NCBI GenBank assembly: GCA_018222985.1
Contig: JAAEZG010000011.1
Location: forward strand, 1 to 64,000
Direction of reading: 5' to 3'
Origin: Gammaproteobacteria bacterium
Lineage (GTDB): Bacteria; Pseudomonadota; Gammaproteobacteria; Enterobacterales; Alteromonadaceae
Length of the DNA stretch: 64,000 nt
A program made the position numbers and the translations under genes. This document shows, piece by piece, positions 45,539-58,311 of the stretch. Under the pieces are notes generated by a model. It was given only the letters and a program-made list of their open reading frames with translations, ran no database searches and was not told the origin of the DNA. Numbering within the stretch: position 1 is the first letter of the stretch; each line of letters begins with the position of its first letter.

Positions 45539-45567
45539 TTGACCCGTAAAGTCAGTGCGAGTACCGT
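45539..45567 (+). promoter_or_regulatory. Candidate promoter of ygiF-glnE
   Basis: A strong TTGACC -35 (45539-45544) is followed after 17 bases by TACCGT (45562-45567), a weak -10. Its start point, near 45574, would fall between the upstream ATG (45568) and the GTG (45604) I chose for ygiF, which supports the GTG. Confidence 0.35.
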
Positions 45568-45603
45568 ATGAAGCAAGGAAAATCAACGCGTAAGAGAGAG
45601 CTC

Positions 45604-47094
45604 GTGAGCCAAGAAATTGAATTGAAATTACTTGTGGAACCGAACCAGCGTGAAGCGGTGTTACGGTTATGCCAACAATTGGCCAAAGATAGCGACAGCA
45701 GCACCCTTGAATTAACCAATGCGTATTTCGATACCGATGACCTGCAGTTGCGTCAGCACGATATGGGGCTGCGTATTCGGCGGCGTGGTGATGAACGCGA
45801 GCAAACCATTAAATTAGCTGGGCAAGTGCTTGGTGGCATGCATTCGCGCCCTGAATATAATGCGGTTATTACCAGCGACACACCCGATTTAACCTTGTTT
45901 GAAGAAGACATTTGGCCTGATGAATTTCCGGTTTTTGATATTCAACGTGAATTGGTTGAGTTATTTCGCACCGACTTCACGCGCCACCGTTGGAAAATTC
46001 CAAGTGGTGAAGGCGTTATTGAGTTGGTGTTTGATGAAGGTCACATTGTGGCCAATGACCAATCGCGACCTATTTGCGAAATTGAACTTGAAGTGCAAGG
46101 TGGCATTGCCGCCGATGCTTATAAATTAGCACGCCGTTTTATTACTCGAGTCAATGCGCGAGTGGGTAGTTTAAGCAAAGCGGCTCGCGGCTATTTACTG
46201 GCACAAAAGTCAGTGCTTGAGCCATTTAATCATGCGCATTTTGTGCATCAACAACCGCAAGATGACGTTGGAACAGGCTTATATCGTGCATTAGCCTACG
46301 CGTTGCAATATTGGCAACATAACGATGCCTGCTTGGCTGAACAGCCAAATGTGCGAGCGGTAGCCGGAATTACCGACGGTATTCGTCTGTGCAAAGTCGT
46401 ACTGCAGCAACTGGCGTTGTTCGAACTTGATGTGAGCGATCATATTGCACGACTCGAGCAAATGCTGGGCCATTTGGGCTGGCTGAGCCGCTACGATGGG
46501 CTTAATGAACTAACCGCGGAAGACGGTGCGTATCATCGGGCTCTCGAGCAAAATCAAAAACTCTATGAGGTGATTGTTGAGCAACAAGAGCACTCGGTAC
46601 AGCTCGAATTAGTGGTTAGTTTAAGTAAACGTGATGATTACCAACTGACATTATTTGAACTTGGCGAGTTATGTTCTGAGCAGCCACGTCATGAGCAACT
46701 CATGCAGGTACCGTTAAAGCAATGGGCAACACAGCGCTTGCGTGAAGACTGGCAACAAGTGGTTGAAGCTTTTACCAAGCACCAAGAAATGCGCGCTGAT
46801 CACTATTTAAAACTATTGCCACAGTTACAAAGCTCACTACAACTAGGTTATTGCGTCGGGTATTTGTTTGACGCCAATGACCGCGAATTATTTCGAGCGC
46901 CTTGGCAAGACTTAATGCGTGGCATTCGTGAAATTATGGCACTTAAGCTGTTACGCGAAGCCATTAAAGACACCGATGAGGTAAATACAGAAAAGCTTTT
47001 AAGTTGGCAAGAGGTGCAGCTTGAGTCGCTGCTCTATGCGCTTGAACGTTCGCGTCGTGTGGCACTAAAACAAGAGCCTTATTGGATACTCTAG
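45604..47094 (+). CDS. ygiF: Inorganic triphosphatase YgiF (CYTH-CHAD protein)
   Basis: YgiF cleaves inorganic tripolyphosphate. An N-terminal CYTH domain (about 1-200) starts with the metal-binding EIELKLLV (ExExK) motif, followed by basic residues of the tunnel; a helical CHAD domain (about 220-490), thought to bind polyphosphate, completes the protein. The open frame extends to an ATG at 45568, but the GTG at 45604 has an AGAGAG ribosome site and aligns with the E. coli start (496 residues). It precedes glnE by two bases, as in E. coli, where the ygiF-glnE order is also found. Confidence 0.88.
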   Translation: MSQEIELKLLVEPNQREAVLRLCQQLAKDSDSSTLELTNAYFDTDDLQLRQHDMGLRIRRRGDEREQTIKLAGQVLGGMHSRPEYNAVITSDTPDLTLFEEDIWPDEFPVFDIQRELVELFRTDFTRHRWKIPSGEGVIELVFDEGHIVANDQSRPICEIELEVQGGIAADAYKLARRFITRVNARVGSLSKAARGYLLAQKSVLEPFNHAHFVHQQPQDDVGTGLYRALAYALQYWQHNDACLAEQPNVRAVAGITDGIRLCKVVLQQLALFELDVSDHIARLEQMLGHLGWLSRYDGLNELTAEDGAYHRALEQNQKLYEVIVEQQEHSVQLELVVSLSKRDDYQLTLFELGELCSEQPRHEQLMQVPLKQWATQRLREDWQQVVEAFTKHQEMRADHYLKLLPQLQSSLQLGYCVGYLFDANDRELFRAPWQDLMRGIREIMALKLLREAIKDTDEVNTEKLLSWQEVQLESLLYALERSRRVALKQEPYWIL

Positions 47095-47096
47095 GT

Positions 47097-49844
47097 ATGG
47101 ATGCACAGCGAAAAGTCTGTGAAATAAGTCAGTTTGTTGCGCGTGTCATTGAGCAGCAGCCGGATGCGGTTCAATGGCAGAACGAACGCGTGGTATTGCC
47201 ACCGCTCAACACTTACGCAACTGCTGTTGCCGAATTGCTCGCCCCATGCGTCGATGAGCCTCAAGCGCAGCGTGCACTGAGGCAGGTGCGCCAACAATGG
47301 TACGCCGCGTTAGCTGCTGCCGACTTGTTACAACAAATAAGCGTAGCCGACATGCTCAAGCACATTAGTGCGACCGCTGATGCGTTTATCAATGGGGCGC
47401 TAAACTGGCTGTACCCACGCTATTGTGAGCGCTTTGGTACACCGCGAGACGACCAAGGCCAAGCAATGCCGTTGTTGGTGATTGGCATGGGCAAGTTGGG
47501 CGGACAAGAATTAAATTTCTCGTCTGATATCGACTTGATTTTTTGCTATCCCGCCCAAGGCGAAACCGACCATTCACGTAAACCGATAGAAAATAGTGTG
47601 TTTTTTACGCGTCTGGCCCAGGCCTTGGTGGGCTTGCTTGATCAAATCACCGCTGATGGTCGCGTGTTTCGTGTCGACTTACGTTTGCGCCCGTTTGGTC
47701 AGTCAGGGCCCGTGGTTGCCAGTATTTCGGCGCTTGAATATTACTACCAAGAGCAGGGGCGTGACTGGGAACGCTACGCCATGGTCAAAGCGCGGCTCAT
47801 TGGCGGTAGCAAAGCTCATGAAACTGAACTGAAGTCGTTATTGCGGCCGTTTGTCTATCGCCGTTATATTGACTTTTCAGCCATTGATGCGCTGCGCAAA
47901 ATGAAGACGTTGATTACCCAAGAAACCCGCCGCAAAGGGCTTGAGCGCAATATCAAACTGGGCGCCGGTGGTATTCGAGAAATTGAGTTCATTGCACAAG
48001 CGTTTCAGTTAATTCGTGGTGGCCAGCAACGGCAATTGCAAACCCAGTCGCTATATGCCGCCTACCAAGCGATTGCCGAGCTGAATATATTGCCAGCAGC
48101 AACGGTTAGCGAACTTCTACAGTGCTATGAAAAGCTGCGCAAAATGGAGCATGTGCTGCAGCAACTGAACGACGAGCAAACCCAAACATTACCCGATGAC
48201 GCGGCGACTCAGCAACGTATTAGTTTGGCCTATCAGCAGCCATGGGCTGACATTGAAGCCGATATTCGCGCCACCATGGCCACCGTGCATGAACAATTTC
48301 AGCAGGTTATTGGTGACCCCGACGCCGAAGACGAAGAAGCAGGGCAATTGCAGCTACTTTGGCAAGACATGATTGAAGATGAAACGGCGATTGATGTCTT
48401 GCTCGATTTTGGCCTTGCCAAGTCGACCGCGCAGCTAATTTGGCAGCAGGTTAATCAGTTACGTATGGATGTGCGTAAACGTGGCTCAGGGCCTCGTGGG
48501 CGCAAAGCCATGGCTAGATTGGTGCCGCTTTTGTTAGAGCGTATTGTTCAGTTTGCGGATGCCGATTCTGTGCTTGAACGTGTGCTGCAGGTGCTACGAA
48601 AAATTATGACCCGCACCGCCTATGTTGAATTGCTGGTGGAGAATTCAGGTGCACGTGAACAACTCATTAAACTGTGCCGCGCTAGTTCATGGTTAACTTC
48701 GCAAATAGCTACTTACCCACTGTTACTTGATGAATTGATTGATCCGCAGCATTTGTACCGTCTGCCAGAGCTGCGCGACTATCCGCGATTGTTAGACGAG
48801 TTCTTGTTACGAATTCCTGAGCAAGAGAATGACTTAGAGGCACAAATGGATGCCCTGAGACAAGCTCGCCAGGTGCTGCAATTAAAAGTCGCTGCCGCCG
48901 ATATTAGTGGTGCTCTGCCGCTAATGAAAGTGAGCGATCACTTGAGTTACCTAGCCGAAGCATTGATTGATAAAGTGGTTCGCCTAGCCTGGCACCAATT
49001 GGTTGAAAAGCATGGTGCGCCCCCTGAGCGAAGTGCTGACGATATGGGTTTTGCCGTTATGGCGTACGGGAAACTTGGCGGGCTTGAGCTTGGTTACGGC
49101 TCTGACCTCGATCTCGTATTCATTACCGACACCAACTACGAAGGCGACACATTAGGGCCTAAGGCCATTGGCATTCAGCAATTTTATTTGCGCCTAGCCC
49201 AGCGTATATTGCATTTGTTTACCGCACGAACGCTTGTCGGTTCGCTGTACGAGGTGGATATGCGGTTGCGACCTTCCGGTAAATCAGGCTTGCTAGTAAC
49301 GCGACTTGATACCTTTGCAAGCTATCTGCAAGAAGATGCCTGGACATGGGAACTACAAGCCTTGGTGAGGGCGCGTCCGGTGTTCGGTGCGCAACCTTTA
49401 CGAGACAAGTTAATCGCCCTGCGGCAACGACAAATTTGCCAACGCCGTGATGAACAACAATTACGTGAACAAGTATTGAGTATGCGCGAAAAAATGCGTG
49501 GTCACTTAGCAGCGCGGGTAAATGCCCAGCAGTTTGATGTGAAACAAGGGGCAGGGGGTATTACCGACCTTGAATTTTTGGTGCAGTATTTAACTTTACG
49601 TTTCGCTCATGAAATTCCGACGCTAGCGACCTTTACGGACAACATACGAATTCTTGAACAAGCTGAGCATAAACACTTGTTAACCAAACAAGAAAGCCAA
49701 GCGTTGATAACGGCCTATATTGCGGAACGTGAAGTTTTGCATAAGCTGGCGCTTGATGATCGAGGGTCGGTGACGCATGAAAATCTAGAGGATTACCGCC
49801 ATACGGTGATCACCGCATGGCAGCATTGGTTGGGCAAGAGCTGA
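47097..49844 (+). CDS. glnE: Glutamine synthetase adenylyltransferase / adenylyl-removing enzyme GlnE
   Basis: GlnE adds AMP to glutamine synthetase to switch it off when nitrogen is plentiful and removes it when nitrogen is scarce. The two nucleotidyltransferase domains each have their motif: GGQELNFSSDIDLIF near 141-155 in the adenylyl-removing half and GGLELGYGSDLDLVF near 661-675 in the adenylylating half, with the PII-binding region between. Length 915 compares with 946 in E. coli. I use the ATG at 47097 rather than the TTG at 47082 that overlaps ygiF. The two genes lie two bases apart. Confidence 0.95.
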   Translation: MDAQRKVCEISQFVARVIEQQPDAVQWQNERVVLPPLNTYATAVAELLAPCVDEPQAQRALRQVRQQWYAALAAADLLQQISVADMLKHISATADAFINGALNWLYPRYCERFGTPRDDQGQAMPLLVIGMGKLGGQELNFSSDIDLIFCYPAQGETDHSRKPIENSVFFTRLAQALVGLLDQITADGRVFRVDLRLRPFGQSGPVVASISALEYYYQEQGRDWERYAMVKARLIGGSKAHETELKSLLRPFVYRRYIDFSAIDALRKMKTLITQETRRKGLERNIKLGAGGIREIEFIAQAFQLIRGGQQRQLQTQSLYAAYQAIAELNILPAATVSELLQCYEKLRKMEHVLQQLNDEQTQTLPDDAATQQRISLAYQQPWADIEADIRATMATVHEQFQQVIGDPDAEDEEAGQLQLLWQDMIEDETAIDVLLDFGLAKSTAQLIWQQVNQLRMDVRKRGSGPRGRKAMARLVPLLLERIVQFADADSVLERVLQVLRKIMTRTAYVELLVENSGAREQLIKLCRASSWLTSQIATYPLLLDELIDPQHLYRLPELRDYPRLLDEFLLRIPEQENDLEAQMDALRQARQVLQLKVAAADISGALPLMKVSDHLSYLAEALIDKVVRLAWHQLVEKHGAPPERSADDMGFAVMAYGKLGGLELGYGSDLDLVFITDTNYEGDTLGPKAIGIQQFYLRLAQRILHLFTARTLVGSLYEVDMRLRPSGKSGLLVTRLDTFASYLQEDAWTWELQALVRARPVFGAQPLRDKLIALRQRQICQRRDEQQLREQVLSMREKMRGHLAARVNAQQFDVKQGAGGITDLEFLVQYLTLRFAHEIPTLATFTDNIRILEQAEHKHLLTKQESQALITAYIAEREVLHKLALDDRGSVTHENLEDYRHTVITAWQHWLGKS

Positions 49845-49845
49845 G

Positions 49846-50781
49846 TTAACGCTTATAGAGATCTGGGTCTGTGTCATTAGGGCGAGTTTTAAAGCGCCGA
49901 TGAATCCACATATATTGCTCAGGACGCTGCTGAATTGCGAACTCAACCATTTTATTTACCCGCGTAACGTCGGCTAAGTCATCCCCAGTGGGGAAGTTCT
50001 CAAATTCAGGGTAAAACGTCATGTCATAACCCGTGCCGTCGTCTCTGCGAAAACATGTCACTGGCAATACAGCGCAGTTTGCGCCATGAGCAAATAGCAG
50101 CGTCCCTGTTGTGGTGCTTGCCTTTTCCACCGCAAAAAGCGGCGCGAAAATGGTTTTTCTGCGGCCATAGTCTTGGTCTGGCAAGTAACCAGCAATTTCG
50201 CCTTGGTCTAAAGCTTGTAGCATGCCTTTTACGTCGCGCCGCTGAATCATGTATTTATTCGAACGACCGCGGCCAAGAGTCTGTAAATACTCCATAACCG
50301 CGTTATTGTGCGGGCGGTACAAACCAACTGCTGGTTTTACAAACCCGTGCAACCGCGCGTGTACTTCAAGGCTTAAGAAATGAAATAGCAACAACAATAC
50401 GCCGCGGCCGTCACGCTGTGCCGCATGTAAGTGTTCAACGCCATGCACATGTAACTTGCGGCGAATGCGCCAGTCGGGCCACCACCATGCCATACCTGTT
50501 TCAAAAAATGCGATACCGGTATTTTCGAGGTTCTTACGCACCAACGGCTCTACCTCATCGGCAGGCATGTTTGGAAACGAAAGCTCGAGATTTCGACGTG
50601 CGATATCAGCTCGACGAGGCACAAAGCGATAAAACAGTCGGCCTAAAACTCTTCCCATACCGAGCTGCCATTGATATGGCAGCCACGATATAGCATAAAG
50701 AAAGCCAACACTAAGCCACGTTAACCAATATTTAGGTAATAGAAAACGTGGCTCAAAGCGGGGTTTTTCAATTATTTTCAT
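49846..50781 (-). CDS. lpxL: Lipid A lauroyl acyltransferase LpxL (HtrB)
   Basis: LpxL transfers a secondary acyl chain from acyl-ACP to Kdo-lipid IVA in the inner membrane. It has an N-terminal membrane helix (about 18-38), the HX4E motif in FHFLSLE, the ETGMAWWWPD block near 95 and the ending YMWIHRRFKTRP, all shared with E. coli LpxL. Length is 311 (E. coli 306). The start codon lies inside the tolC 3' end (14-base overlap in another frame), so it is made from the same message. LpxM is a weaker alternative. Work on lipid A links it to the waaA-kdkA gene at 17 kb. Confidence 0.9.
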   Translation of the reverse strand: MKIIEKPRFEPRFLLPKYWLTWLSVGFLYAISWLPYQWQLGMGRVLGRLFYRFVPRRADIARRNLELSFPNMPADEVEPLVRKNLENTGIAFFETGMAWWWPDWRIRRKLHVHGVEHLHAAQRDGRGVLLLLFHFLSLEVHARLHGFVKPAVGLYRPHNNAVMEYLQTLGRGRSNKYMIQRRDVKGMLQALDQGEIAGYLPDQDYGRRKTIFAPLFAVEKASTTTGTLLFAHGANCAVLPVTCFRRDDGTGYDMTFYPEFENFPTGDDLADVTRVNKMVEFAIQQRPEQYMWIHRRFKTRPNDTDPDLYKR

Positions 50782-52129
50782 TAATTAAGCTTGCGTTAAT
50801 AGCGACTAAATCTTGCTCGCTAATTTGCCCTGATGCTTGTTTCAGAGCTAAGTACTGACGAATATAGCCGTAGCGCGCGCTAGATAGATTACGGCGGGCG
50901 TTATACAAGTTGCGTGTGCTGTTTAGCACATCAACGATAGTACGTGTACCCACTTCAAAACCTGTTTGGGTGGCTTTCAATGCGCTTTCAGCTGATACTA
51001 CGGCCTGTTCAAACGCGCGAATAGTCGATAAAGCTGCAACAACGTCGTAGTAAGCGCTACGCACCTGACGTTCAACATTGCGACGCACACCCTCAAGTTC
51101 TTGGCTTGCAGCAATGAAGTTTTCGCGAGCTTGGTCAACTTCTGATGATGTTCTGAAGCCCGTAAACAAAGGCACGTTCAGCGACAAACCAATTGAGTTT
51201 GAGTCCATGCGCGGTATGTTAGTTTTAATACCATCGACGGTAGTTGAGGTGTCGTTAGTCGAATAGTCGGCACTCAATGATACCGTCGGCAAATGACCAT
51301 TACGCGCCAAACTTATTTGCTCATCACTGATTTCCACAGCAACACGTTGCACTAATAATTGTAGATTTTTATCTTCTGCAATTTTCACCCACTGCTGTGC
51401 GTCGCTTGGTGTTGGGGTTTCTGGCGAAAACGAGCTGGTATTTAATTGGGCTAAATTTTGATGATAACGGCCAGTAATTTCACGCAAAGATTCTTGCGCA
51501 ACTTCAACCGCATTCTTGGCTTGAATTTCTGAAGCTATGGCGGTGTCGAACTGTGCTTGTGCTTCATGCACATCAGTGATTGCCGTTAAGCCTACCGAGA
51601 AACGCTGTTTTGTCTGCTCTAATTGACGTTCAATCGCTTTCTTTTCAGCTGTCGCGAACTCAAGATCATCCATCCGCTCAAGGACTGTAAAATACGCATT
51701 AACGACACGAATCATTAATTGTTGACGTGTACTTAAGTAGTTTACTTCTGCTTGATAAGCTTGTTTTTCACTAAGAGCTGCGCGATCCCAAACGTTCATG
51801 TCAAAAACGGTTTGCGAAAGACTAACGCCGGCATTCCAGGCACGACTTTCAGAGTCAATAGTGACAAATTGCTGAGAAGTTGTGTCAAACTGAGCACGCT
51901 CCGACTCTGAGCGTGAATACCCAGCTGAGAAACTAACTTGTGGCCAAAATGCTGACTTCGTAATATCAATGCCTTTTTGCGCGGCGCGGCGCTGAGCATC
52001 AACTTGTTGTAGGGTTGGATCGTTTTGCAATGCGAGTTGAAAAACTTGAGCGAGGTCGTCAGCATAGGCAACATTTGATGTTGCGCTGATGGTTAAGCCG
52101 ACTAAAACGGATAATACGTGCTTTTTCAT
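50768..52129 (-). CDS. tolC: Outer-membrane efflux channel TolC
   Basis: TolC is the trimeric outer-membrane exit duct for RND and ABC efflux pumps and type I secretion. A signal peptide (about residues 1-23, ending AYA|DD) leads two OEP repeats, each with long coiled-coil helices; FEVGTRTIVDVLNSTRNLY is the typical end of the second. At 453 residues it resembles mature E. coli TolC without the C-terminal tail. The divergent nudF gene lies about 260 bases away, the same tolC/nudF layout as E. coli. lpxL follows by overlap. I found no clear promoter or MarA-type box. Confidence 0.93.
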   Translation of the reverse strand: MKKHVLSVLVGLTISATSNVAYADDLAQVFQLALQNDPTLQQVDAQRRAAQKGIDITKSAFWPQVSFSAGYSRSESERAQFDTTSQQFVTIDSESRAWNAGVSLSQTVFDMNVWDRAALSEKQAYQAEVNYLSTRQQLMIRVVNAYFTVLERMDDLEFATAEKKAIERQLEQTKQRFSVGLTAITDVHEAQAQFDTAIASEIQAKNAVEVAQESLREITGRYHQNLAQLNTSSFSPETPTPSDAQQWVKIAEDKNLQLLVQRVAVEISDEQISLARNGHLPTVSLSADYSTNDTSTTVDGIKTNIPRMDSNSIGLSLNVPLFTGFRTSSEVDQARENFIAASQELEGVRRNVERQVRSAYYDVVAALSTIRAFEQAVVSAESALKATQTGFEVGTRTIVDVLNSTRNLYNARRNLSSARYGYIRQYLALKQASGQISEQDLVAINASLINENN

Positions 52130-52388
52130 GGGCTACGGTGTCCTAATTATCTGAAAGCATTATCTTGCCTAAAACTTGGCAGCTATTTTACATACACTCG
52201 TGAATGTTTACTAGTTTACTTTGAATCGTCATGAATAGCATTGCGCCAGTTGCAACAGAATGGGTTCAAGTGTAACTAATTATGTGCCAAAGCGGTGCTT
52301 ATTTACAATTTTAGTCAATCGCTTTCGCGATTAGGTGAGTACTTATATCGGTAAGTTACAGACGCAATTCAACAGCGAAAGGTTTATT

Positions 52389-53003
52389 GTGCAAAAATTT
52401 TCTAAAAAAGATGTCAAGATTATTGAGCGACAGCCCGTGCGTGAGGGCTTTTTAAGTATCCATAAATTGGTGTTGCAGCATAAGCTGTTTGAAGGTGATT
52501 GGTCGCCTGTTTTTGAGCGTGAAGTGATGGACCGTGGCCACGCCGTGGTTGTGTTGCCGTATGACTCCAAACGAGATGCTCTTGTTGTGCTTGAGCAATT
52601 TCGAGTTGGAGCCTTGCTCGGCGCATCGGATGAAACCCAATCACCTTGGTTGCTGGAATTTGTCGCCGGCATGTATGACGGTGACGAATCAGCCGAGCAG
52701 GTGGCGCACCGTGAGTTATTTGAGGAAGCAGGCCTGAGCGCGGAGCGTTTGCATTTTGCATTAAGTTATTTATCCACACCGGGTGGCTGTACGGAAGAGA
52801 TATCTATTTATATTGCCGAAGTGGACAGCTCACGTGCCCTTCGACATGCCGGACTTGCTAGCGAACATGAAGATATTCGTGTGCATGTACTACCATTCGG
52901 TGATGTGGTGCAGTTATTGGAACAGGGAAAAATTAACAATGCCGCCAGTGTGATTGGGCTACAATGGTTGCAGTTACATAAACGTCGCTTTGAGGACTTA
53001 TGA
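52389..53003 (+). CDS. nudF: ADP-ribose pyrophosphatase NudF
   Basis: NudF cleaves ADP-ribose to AMP and ribose 5-phosphate. The Nudix box reads G(MYDGD)E(SAEQVAH)RELFEEAGL near residues 94-116, and SYLSTPGGCTEEI follows with the catalytic Glu of this family. The open frame begins at a GTG at 52335, but the GTG at 52389 has an AAAGG ribosome site six bases upstream and gives 204 residues, close to E. coli NudF (209). yqiB overlaps by four bases. It heads the nudF-yqiB-yqiA-parE row. Confidence 0.9.
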   Translation: MQKFSKKDVKIIERQPVREGFLSIHKLVLQHKLFEGDWSPVFEREVMDRGHAVVVLPYDSKRDALVVLEQFRVGALLGASDETQSPWLLEFVAGMYDGDESAEQVAHRELFEEAGLSAERLHFALSYLSTPGGCTEEISIYIAEVDSSRALRHAGLASEHEDIRVHVLPFGDVVQLLEQGKINNAASVIGLQWLQLHKRRFEDL

Positions 53004-53440
53004 CCACTGATGTGAAGTTACGCCGCTATAAATTTGATTTGGCCGCGCTGCAGCGTTTGGCCGCGTTAAATTATGCTGCGCTCAAGCCGATGGCTGAGAG
53101 CGTGCGGCAACACGGTGCTCAGGTGATTAAAATTGGTCAGCATTTACGCTTTGCACTCACGGTGCTTGAGTCTGCGCCATACACCACCGAAGTGCGCATT
53201 GAACAGCAGGCGCTTGTTACCCAATTACCGGGGTTGAAAGAAACGCAGCTTGATGTGCGGCTTTATCACGATGCGCAACTTGCTGAAGTTGTGCGTAGCC
53301 AAGGGGTAACCCGTTTGCAGCCAGCCTATGATGTGCCGAATCCACGTATGCATCATGCGAACGAAAAACACCAAGTGAATCATTTCTTGCAAGAGTGGCT
53401 GCAACTGATCAAGAGCCGAGGCTTACTACAGGAGAATTAG
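53000..53440 (+). CDS. yqiB: DUF1249 protein YqiB
   Basis: A 146-residue cytoplasmic protein of unknown function, conserved beside nudF in many gammaproteobacteria. The PNPRMHHANEKHQVNHFLQEWL block near the C-terminus is the most conserved part and identifies the family. No membrane segment, signal or known catalytic motif is seen. Its ATG overlaps the nudF stop as ATGA. In E. coli cpdA (cAMP phosphodiesterase) follows; here yqiA comes directly, three bases after the stop. Confidence 0.88.
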   Translation: MTTDVKLRRYKFDLAALQRLAALNYAALKPMAESVRQHGAQVIKIGQHLRFALTVLESAPYTTEVRIEQQALVTQLPGLKETQLDVRLYHDAQLAEVVRSQGVTRLQPAYDVPNPRMHHANEKHQVNHFLQEWLQLIKSRGLLQEN

Positions 53441-53443
53441 ACA

Positions 53444-55995
<2,552 letters not shown>

Positions 55996-56009
55996 GGAGC
56001 AGCACAATT

Positions 56010-58250
56010 ATGTCAACGGAAGTTTTAGAACAAATACCTCTGCGCCGCTTTACCGAAGATGCGTATTTAAATTATTCCATGTACGTGATCATGGATCGCG
56101 CCTTGCCACATATTGGCGATGGTTTAAAACCGGTTCAGCGCCGAATTATTTACGCCATGTCAGAGCTTGGCTTATCAGCGTTAGCTAAATATAAGAAATC
56201 AGCTCGTACGGTGGGTGACGTACTCGGTAAGTTCCACCCGCATGGCGATAGCGCTTGTTACGAAGCCATGGTGCTCATGGCGCAACCGTTTTCTTATCGC
56301 TACCCGTTGGTCGATGGGCAAGGGAACTGGGGCTCGCCGGATGATCCTAAGTCATTTGCGGCGATGCGTTATACCGAAGCTAGATTATCGCGCTTTAGTG
56401 AAGTGTTGCTTAGTGAGCTAGGTCAAGGCACCGTCGATTGGACGCCAAACTTCGACGGCACCATGAAAGAGCCGCGCATGTTGCCTGCGCGCTTGCCGCA
56501 TATATTGCTGAATGGTGTAACCGGTATTGCGGTTGGTATGGCAACCGATATTCCACCACACAACGTACGTGAAGTTGCCAATGCTTGTGCACTATTGCTG
56601 GAAAAACCTAGTGCAGATTTAAGCGAAATCATGGAACACTTGCGCGGGCCTGATTATCCAACCGACGCAGAGGTCATTACTCCGCATCAAGAAATCGTCA
56701 AAATTTACGAAACTGGCCGCGGCACTATTCGTATGCGAGCCAAATATTCACTAGAAGATGGTGAAGTGGTGATTACGGCGCTACCGCATCAAGCTTCTGG
56801 CGCGAAAGTGTTGGAGCAAATAGCGGCACAGATGCAAGCCAAAAAGCTACCTATGGTGAGTGACTTACGAGACGAGTCAGACCATGAAAACCCGACGCGT
56901 TTAGTCATCGTTCCGCGCTCGAACCGGGTTGATACTGAGCAAATGATGCAGCACTTATTTGCCACCACAGACCTTGAGAAAAACTACCGCGTGAACCTTA
57001 ACATGCTTGGTTTAGATGGCCGCCCGCAGGTGAAGCCAATTCTCAATGTACTCAAAGAGTGGCTGGTGTTCCGTCAAGACACGGTGACACGCCGTGTACA
57101 ATATCGTCTTGATAAAATATTGGCACGCTTGCACATTTTAGAAGGCTTATTAATAGCTTATCTGAACATTGATGAAGTGATTGCCATTATTCGCCATGAA
57201 GACCACCCTAAGCCGGTGTTAATGGAGCGATTTGGGCTGACCGACACACAAGCAGAAGCTATTCTTGAATTAAAATTACGCCACTTAGCCAAGCTAGAAG
57301 AGTTTAAGTTAAAAGGCGAGCAAGAAGAGCTTGAAAAAGAGCGCCAGCAACTTGAATTGTTACTCGGTTCTGACCGTCGCATGAAGACGCTTATTCGCAA
57401 AGAAATTTTGGCAGACGCTGAAAAATATGGTGACGATCGCCGTTCACCGTTGGTTGAGCGCCAAGAAGCCAAGGCACTGAGTGAGCGCGATTTAACCCCA
57501 GCTGAGCCAGTAACCGTCGTGTTATCGAAAAAAGGTTGGGTACGTGCCGCCAAAGGCCATGACGTTGACGGTACTAACTTGGCTTATAAATCTGGTGATA
57601 CTTACTTGGCACAAGCGCAAGGTAAGAGCAATCAACAGGTTGTGTTTTTAGATAGCTCGGGCCGCAGTTTCTCGTGCGAAGCGCATTTATTACCGTCAGC
57701 ACGAACTCAAGGCGAGCCGCTGACGGGGCGGTTTAGCATGGTTGCTGGTGAAACCATCGACCAAGTTTTAATGGCCAAAGACGAACAGCGCTATTTATTG
57801 GCGTCTGACGCAGGCTATGGGTTTATCTGTCAGTTTGGCGACTTAGTCAGTCGCAATAAGAACGGTAAAGCCATTTTAAACCTGCCGACAGGCGCTAAAA
57901 TTTTACCACCAAGCGCGGTGAATGATCGTGAAAATGATTTATTAGCAGTGGTTTCCAATGAGGGTCGCATGTTGCTATTCCCAGTTCGAGATTTACCAGA
58001 ACTATCAAAAGGTAAAGGCAACAAGATGATTAGCATTCCGACGTTACGGGCTCAGTCGCGCGAAGAATATGTTGTCGCTGCAGCGACGGTACCGGCGGAT
58101 GCGGCAATCACATTGCTTGCCGGCAAACGCAAATTAACGCTCAAACCATCAGATCTTGAGCATTACCGCGGTGAGCGGGGCCGTCGAGGCAATAAATTAC
58201 CGCGCGGGTTGCAGCGTGTTGATGCAATTTTAGTGGAAAATACTGACTGA
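56010..58250 (+). CDS. parC: DNA topoisomerase IV subunit A ParC
   Basis: ParC carries the DNA-cleaving tyrosine (in MRYTEARLS, near residue 121) and the C-terminal beta-pinwheel that wraps DNA. The quinolone-determining region reads [12 protein letters not shown] with Ser81 and Glu85, the susceptible residues. The length of 746 is close to E. coli (752). A good AAGGAG ribosome site lies ten bases before the ATG. The E-K-rich coiled-coil near 435-450 is the usual gate helix. It is preceded by parE, and plsC follows 61 bases after. Confidence 0.96.
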   Translation: MSTEVLEQIPLRRFTEDAYLNYSMYVIMDRALPHIGDGLKPVQRRIIYAMSELGLSALAKYKKSARTVGDVLGKFHPHGDSACYEAMVLMAQPFSYRYPLVDGQGNWGSPDDPKSFAAMRYTEARLSRFSEVLLSELGQGTVDWTPNFDGTMKEPRMLPARLPHILLNGVTGIAVGMATDIPPHNVREVANACALLLEKPSADLSEIMEHLRGPDYPTDAEVITPHQEIVKIYETGRGTIRMRAKYSLEDGEVVITALPHQASGAKVLEQIAAQMQAKKLPMVSDLRDESDHENPTRLVIVPRSNRVDTEQMMQHLFATTDLEKNYRVNLNMLGLDGRPQVKPILNVLKEWLVFRQDTVTRRVQYRLDKILARLHILEGLLIAYLNIDEVIAIIRHEDHPKPVLMERFGLTDTQAEAILELKLRHLAKLEEFKLKGEQEELEKERQQLELLLGSDRRMKTLIRKEILADAEKYGDDRRSPLVERQEAKALSERDLTPAEPVTVVLSKKGWVRAAKGHDVDGTNLAYKSGDTYLAQAQGKSNQQVVFLDSSGRSFSCEAHLLPSARTQGEPLTGRFSMVAGETIDQVLMAKDEQRYLLASDAGYGFICQFGDLVSRNKNGKAILNLPTGAKILPPSAVNDRENDLLAVVSNEGRMLLFPVRDLPELSKGKGNKMISIPTLRAQSREEYVVAAATVPADAAITLLAGKRKLTLKPSDLEHYRGERGRRGNKLPRGLQRVDAILVENTD

Positions 58251-58311
58251 TCGGACGTTTTTCGGCGCCTAACAGGTTATACTAGCGGCCATTAAGCTTG
58301 AAGGAGATTAC

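Noticed and set aside
52130-52388. tRNA or small RNA gene in the tolC/nudF gap
   Set aside because: No cloverleaf, no convincing promoter-terminator pair and no strong hairpin were found; it is best read as the shared control region.
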